Source of the DNA: Bromus sterilis
Taxonomy: Eukaryota; Streptophyta; Magnoliopsida; Poales; Poaceae
Reading direction: 5' to 3'
NCBI GenBank assembly: GCA_950022295.1
Contig: OX465595.1
Location: 119,600,270 to 119,664,269 of the forward strand
DNA: 64,000 nt
In this document: piece by piece, positions 59,809 through 64,000 of the stretch
Layout: every line of letters begins with the position of its first letter
Position numbering within the stretch: the stretch's first letter is position 1
Made by a program: the position numbers and the translations under genes
Notes under the pieces: model-generated
The model's input: the letters and a program-made list of their open reading frames with translations, nothing else
What the model was told of the DNA's origin: nothing
The model's database searches: none

Positions 59809-62800
59809 CTAGTTTACATCAGGTATGTATCTAACACCAATGGTCTCTCGGTGTTCTTCAAACTTGCCCTGTGGAAGAGGTTTAGTCATCGGGTCTGCTG
59901 CGTTCAGATCCGTATGTATCTTGTGAATCCTAGTGTGTCCATCCCTGACATAGTCTCGCGTCACATGGAACTTTCGGAGGATGTGCTTGGCTGTAGAGTG
60001 AGTTCTTGGCTCCTTCGCGTTAGCAATGGCACCCGTGTTGTCGCAGAAGATTCCCACGGGGTCAGTGCAACTGGGAAAGACGCCAAGCACGATCACGAAC
60101 TTCTTCAGCCACAACGCCTCGTTAGACGCTTCGCAAGCGGCAATATACTCCGACTCCATTGAAGATTGAGCGACGACTGACTGTTTGCCGCTCCTCCAGC
60201 TAATCGCGCCACCGTTCAACATGAAGACATATCCCGTCTGGGATTTCGAGTCATCTAGGTCTGAGCCGAGGCTTGCGTCAACGTAACCCTTTACGGTGAG
60301 CTCCTCATCAACTCCTCCATAAACGAGAAAGAGATCCTTGGTTCTTCTCAAGTACTTAAGGATGTTCTTTACTGCTGTCCAATGGGCCATTCCCGGATTA
60401 CTCTGGTAACGATTAGTAATACTAATGGCCAACGCTAAATCCGGTCTGGTACATAACATAGCATACATGAGAGAACCTATGGCTGAGGCATAGGGCTTTG
60501 AGGACATCTCCTCTTTCTCTTTAGCTGTGGTTGGGCATTGAGTCACGCTTAATTTGACACCTTTTATAACTGGCAAGAGACCTCTCTTGGAGTCATCCAT
60601 TTTGAACCTTTTCAAAATCTTGTCAATATAAGTATTCTGACTCAAGGCCAACCTCCGATTACGTCTATCTCTATAGATCTTAATCCCCAGTATGTACGCA
60701 GCTTCACCTAGGTCCTTCATGGAAAATTGTCCATTCAGATATTCCTTCACTTCCTCTAAGAATTTCTTATCGTTCCCTATTAGTAATATGTCATCCACAT
60801 ATAACACAAGGAATGCTACAGAGCTCCCACTCAGTTTCTTATAGACGCAAAACTCTTCGACGTTTTGGACAAATCCAAAAGCTTTAATGACCTCATCAAA
60901 TCAAAGATTCCAGCTCCGAGATGCTTGCTTCAACCCATAGATGGACCGTTGAAGCTTGCAAACCTTACCAGCATTCCTTGGATCGACAAACCCCTCTGGT
61001 TGCATCATATACAACTCTTCCTCAATGTTGCCATTTAGGAATGCAGTTTTCACATCCATCTGCCATATCTCGTAATCATGATATGCAGCTATTGCTAGTA
61101 GGATCCGAATAGACTTTATCATCGCTACAGGAGAGAATGTCTCCTCGTAGTCAACTCCTTGAATTTGTCGGAAACCCTTCGCGACAAGTCGAGCTTTGTA
61201 GACAGATACGTTTCCGTCTGCGTCAGTCTTTTTCTTGAAAATCCATTTATTCTCGACGGCCTTGCGGTCCTCGGGAATATCCACCAAAGTCCATACTTTG
61301 TTGGTGTACATGGAGTCTATTTCGGATTTCATGGCTTCAAGCCATTTCTCGGACTCGGGTCCCTCCATTGCTTCTTTGTAACTCGTAGGTTCATCCGACT
61401 CAACAGCCGAGATTGCATTCACAAGCTGTCCGTAAAACTCAGTAGGTTGACGGACTCTTGATGACCTACGGGGCATAAAAGGTTCCTCTTCATTCTCATC
61501 ATGATCATCGTGAATGTCATGATCGTTATGAATGTCGTTCTGGCCATTCTCTTCAACTCCCACTGTGGAAGATGGTTCCAGAACAAATTCCGTAGCCATT
61601 TCATCCAATTGGAGTGATTGGTCAGTTACTTCATCGAGGTCTATTTTCCTCCCACTCAACTCTTTCGCGAGAAACTCCTTCTCAAGAAAGTGTCCCGTCT
61701 TGGCAACAAACGTTTTGCTGTCAGACTTGTTGTAGAAGGTGTACCCACAAGTTTCCTTGGGATAGCCCACAAAGATCCACTTATCCGCCTTGGATTCAAG
61801 TTTGTCAGGCTGTAGTTTCCTAACATAAGCCTCACAACCCCAAATCTTCAGGTGAGACAACTCAGGTTTAGTGCCATGCCATTCTTCAAATGGTGTTGTC
61901 TTTACGGATTTGGATGGTGCCCTATTAAGAATATGAATGGCGGTCTCTAATGCATACCCCCAGAATGACACAGGCAAATCAGTATGAGACATCATCGATC
62001 GCACGCTATCCAATAGGGTTCGATTACGTCGCTCAGCTACACCGTTTCTCTGAGGTGTGCCTGCCGGCGTAAGCTGTGGTATTATGCCACAAGACTTCAG
62101 ATGATTGCCAAACTCGTGACTCAAATACTCGCCACCTCGATCCGATCGAAGGTTCTTGATTTTCCTTCCGAGTTGATTTTCGACCTCATTCTGAAATTCC
62201 TTGAACTTTTCAAAGGTTTCAGACTTGTGCTTCATCAAGTAAATATACCCATATCTACTCAAGTCATCAGTAAAGGTCACGAAGTAACGAAGATCATTGC
62301 GAGTGGGGACGTTCATGGGTCCACATACATCCGTATGTATGATCCCCAATAACACATCCGCACGCTCCATCACACCATTGAATGGAGTCCTTGTCATTTT
62401 GCCCATGAGGCATTGTTCACATGTATCAAGGGATCCAAAATCCAATGACTTAAGAAGTCCATCCTTATGGAGCTTCTCCATGCGTTTTATACCAATATGA
62501 CCAAGTCGGCAATGCCACATCATCATGTGATCTTCATTATTCTTCAATCTTTTGGCCTCAATATTGTTAACGTGACACACGTCACCATCGAGATTAAGTA
62601 CGAATAAACCATGCAGCTCCGGTGCGTGAACATAAAACATTTCATTCTTATAAATCGAACAACCAATTGTATCGGACTTAAAAGAATAGTGGTCTCGCTT
62701 CAAGCAAGAACCACTCACGATGTTCACACTCAACGCGGGTACATAGTAACATTTATTCAGAACTAAAACCAATCCCGAAGGGAGACTAAGATGCTTCGTG

Positions 62801-63840
62801 CCGACCGCCAAGACTTCAATCCGGCAGCCATTCCCCACGCGCATCGTCACTTCATCTTTGACCAAGCGTCTCCTATTCCTTAGTCCCTGAATGGAATTAG
62901 AAATATGAGCGACAGACCCTGTATCAAATATCCAGGATGTGTTCCCAGCGCTTGTCAAGAGAAGATCAACAATATGTATATCAAATATACCTTTGTCTCT
63001 CTTGGCGACCTTGCCAGCCTTCTTGTCCTTTAGGTACTTGGGACAGTTGCGCTTCCAGTGACCTTCACCCTTGCAGTAGAAGCACTCCACTCCGAGTTTA
63101 GGCTTGGGTGCCTTGGGAGGAGCGGCAACTGACTTGCCATCCCTCTTAGGGCCACCTCTCCTGGCCTTCTCCCGTCTGCTTGACTTCTTGAAGTCAGTGG
63201 TCTTGTTGACCATGAAGACGGCGTGCTCCTTCTTGATCTCAACCTCAGCGCTCTTTAGCATGGCGAACAACTCAGAAGGGGTTTTGGTCATCCCCTGCAT
63301 GTTGTAGTTCAGCACAAAGCCTTTGTAGCTAGGGGGAAGCGACTGCAACACCCTATCAACCGCAAGTTCATCTGGAATCTGACATTCCAGAGCATTCAAG
63401 CGCTGAACGTAGCCAGACATTTTGACCACGTGCTCACTCACGCTGCCGTGCTCATCCATCTTTGCTGAGAAGAAGGCTTCAGAAGCCTCGTACCGTTCAG
63501 CCCTGGCTTGAGGTGCGAAGACCGCCTTGAGGTCGGTGATAATCTCATATGCACCCATCCTCTCAAAGCGTTTCTGCAGCTCAGCCTCCATGGAGTAGAG
63601 CATGCCACTCTGGACAAGGTTGTAATCATCAGTCCTGGAGAGATAGACATTCTTCTCGTCCTGACTGGCATCATCTGCTGGTGCGTCACCTAACGCGTCC
63701 TCTAGTACGTATGCCATTTTGAGGGGAACGAGGAGAATCCTCAGGGTGCGGAACCAGTTGGTGAAGTTTGTCCCATCTGTTTTTAGCTTATCTTTCTCTA
63801 GGAATGATCCTAAGTTGAACGAGGGGCGAGGTGCTGCCAT
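59809..63840 (-). pseudogene. C1 gag-pol polyprotein, broken by one visible stop
   Basis: One frame of 1,343 codons from MAAPRPSFNLGSF, interrupted only by TGA at 60901-60903 (codon 980), inside the reverse transcriptase. Domain order is Copia-type. Gag (1-240) is followed by a CCHC knuckle CFYCKGEGHWKRNC (~250), protease FDTGSVAHIS (~305) and the pre-integrase HCRLGHIG (~440). Integrase core residues fall in HTDVCGP (~503), the SDRGGEY segment (~567) and NGVAERRNRT (~600). RT has KARLVAKGF (~882), MDVKTAFLNG (~927) and LYVDDILLIG (~1012). RNase H follows, with DASLGSDLDDSKSQTGY (~1185). The stop is in the WN.(stop)FDEV segment, where a CGA arginine codon one C-to-T step away would fit. I see no other lesion, so the copy is probably young. 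Confidence 0.92.
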
Positions 63841-64000
63841 CTACAAGGTTGGATTCACAATGATACAATTTAGACTTTTGTTCATAATGTGGAGTTTCAA
63901 TTTACTCTTAAAATTCTAGAAAACTCCCACTTAGATAAACACCTCTCAATTTAACTAAGTGATTACAAAATCCCAGCCCCCATACCTCCCCCGATATGTA
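63841..64000 (-). other. C1 untranslated leader
   Basis: The 160 bases between the gag start codon and the window edge hold no ORF. The primer site and 5' LTR must lie further right. Confidence 0.7.

Larger units (their letters stand above)
58062..64000 (-). mobile_element. C1: Copia retrotransposon (BARE1/WIS/Angela-like), 5' LTR outside window
   Basis: On the minus strand: leader (64000-63841), gag-pol frame (63840-59809), polypurine tract (59778-59790) and 3' LTR (58062-59777). The left target copy is ATACC (58057-58061); its partner lies beyond the window. It inserted into the 3' untranslated region of G4. The clade assignment rests on the LTR start TGTTGGATATGTGCCCTAGAG(A) and the polyprotein motifs. 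Confidence 0.9.

Noticed and set aside
59851..63693. Plus-strand ORFs opposite C1 gag-pol.
   Set aside because: They are shadows of a long coding frame with recognised domains on the minus strand.
1..64000. tRNA, rRNA or known small RNA genes.
   Set aside because: No cloverleaf-like or rRNA sequence was noticed by eye; a tRNAscan or Rfam run would be needed to exclude them.

Overview
The window is nuclear DNA of a grass, most likely a Triticeae species (wheat, Aegilops, barley or rye). The signs are nested LTR retrotransposons of the Athila-lineage Gypsy type with tRNA-Asp-like primer sites, a BARE1/WIS/Angela-like Copia element, large TGTGACGCCC...TTACA LTRs, Stowaway and Tourist-like MITEs, and two intron-containing, GC-rich monocot genes. 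Family names are from recognition only; no database was searched.

Layout. 1-10733: Gypsy element G1, minus strand, with a 1.47-kb TRIM-like element in its 3' LTR. 10734-17986: non-coding Gypsy element Y, minus strand, into which G1 inserted and whose 5' LTR carries solo LTR Z. 17987-20038: decayed pol of another Gypsy element, W. 20039-25612: a third-quarter copy of the G family (G2), cut off and fused to a Z-type LTR remnant (25613-25836). 25837-31069: a 5'-truncated Sukkula-like LTR (S1) carrying a G-family solo LTR (G3) and an Ac/Ds-type hAT element. 31070-36480: MITEs, a probable LINE tail and gene-like relics. 36603-39127: a five-exon GDSL esterase/lipase gene with a hAT element inserted exactly at one of its 3' splice sites. 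39951-44582: a TIR DNA transposon split by a 3.84-kb solo LTR (S2). 44767-45428: a Tourist-like element. 46258-48311: a three-exon peroxisomal enoyl-CoA hydratase gene. 48312-51079: hypothetical ORFs, gene-like relics and a palindromic tandem repeat. 51080-58061: G4, plus strand, split by a Copia element (58062 to beyond 64000, minus strand) whose gag-pol frame is broken by one visible stop codon.

Only the two host genes look functional. One encodes a predicted secreted hydrolase, the other a predicted peroxisomal enzyme of acyl-CoA breakdown; they are independent genes with nothing linking their roles. Three G-family copies all keep gag-protease and an env-position ORF but lack reverse transcriptase and integrase at the same place, so the family must depend on an autonomous partner. 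I found no clearly new biological system. The strongest leads are the splice-site hAT insertion, the family-wide pol loss with a retained ORF of unknown role, and the 106-bp palindromic tandem repeat near 50.8 kb.
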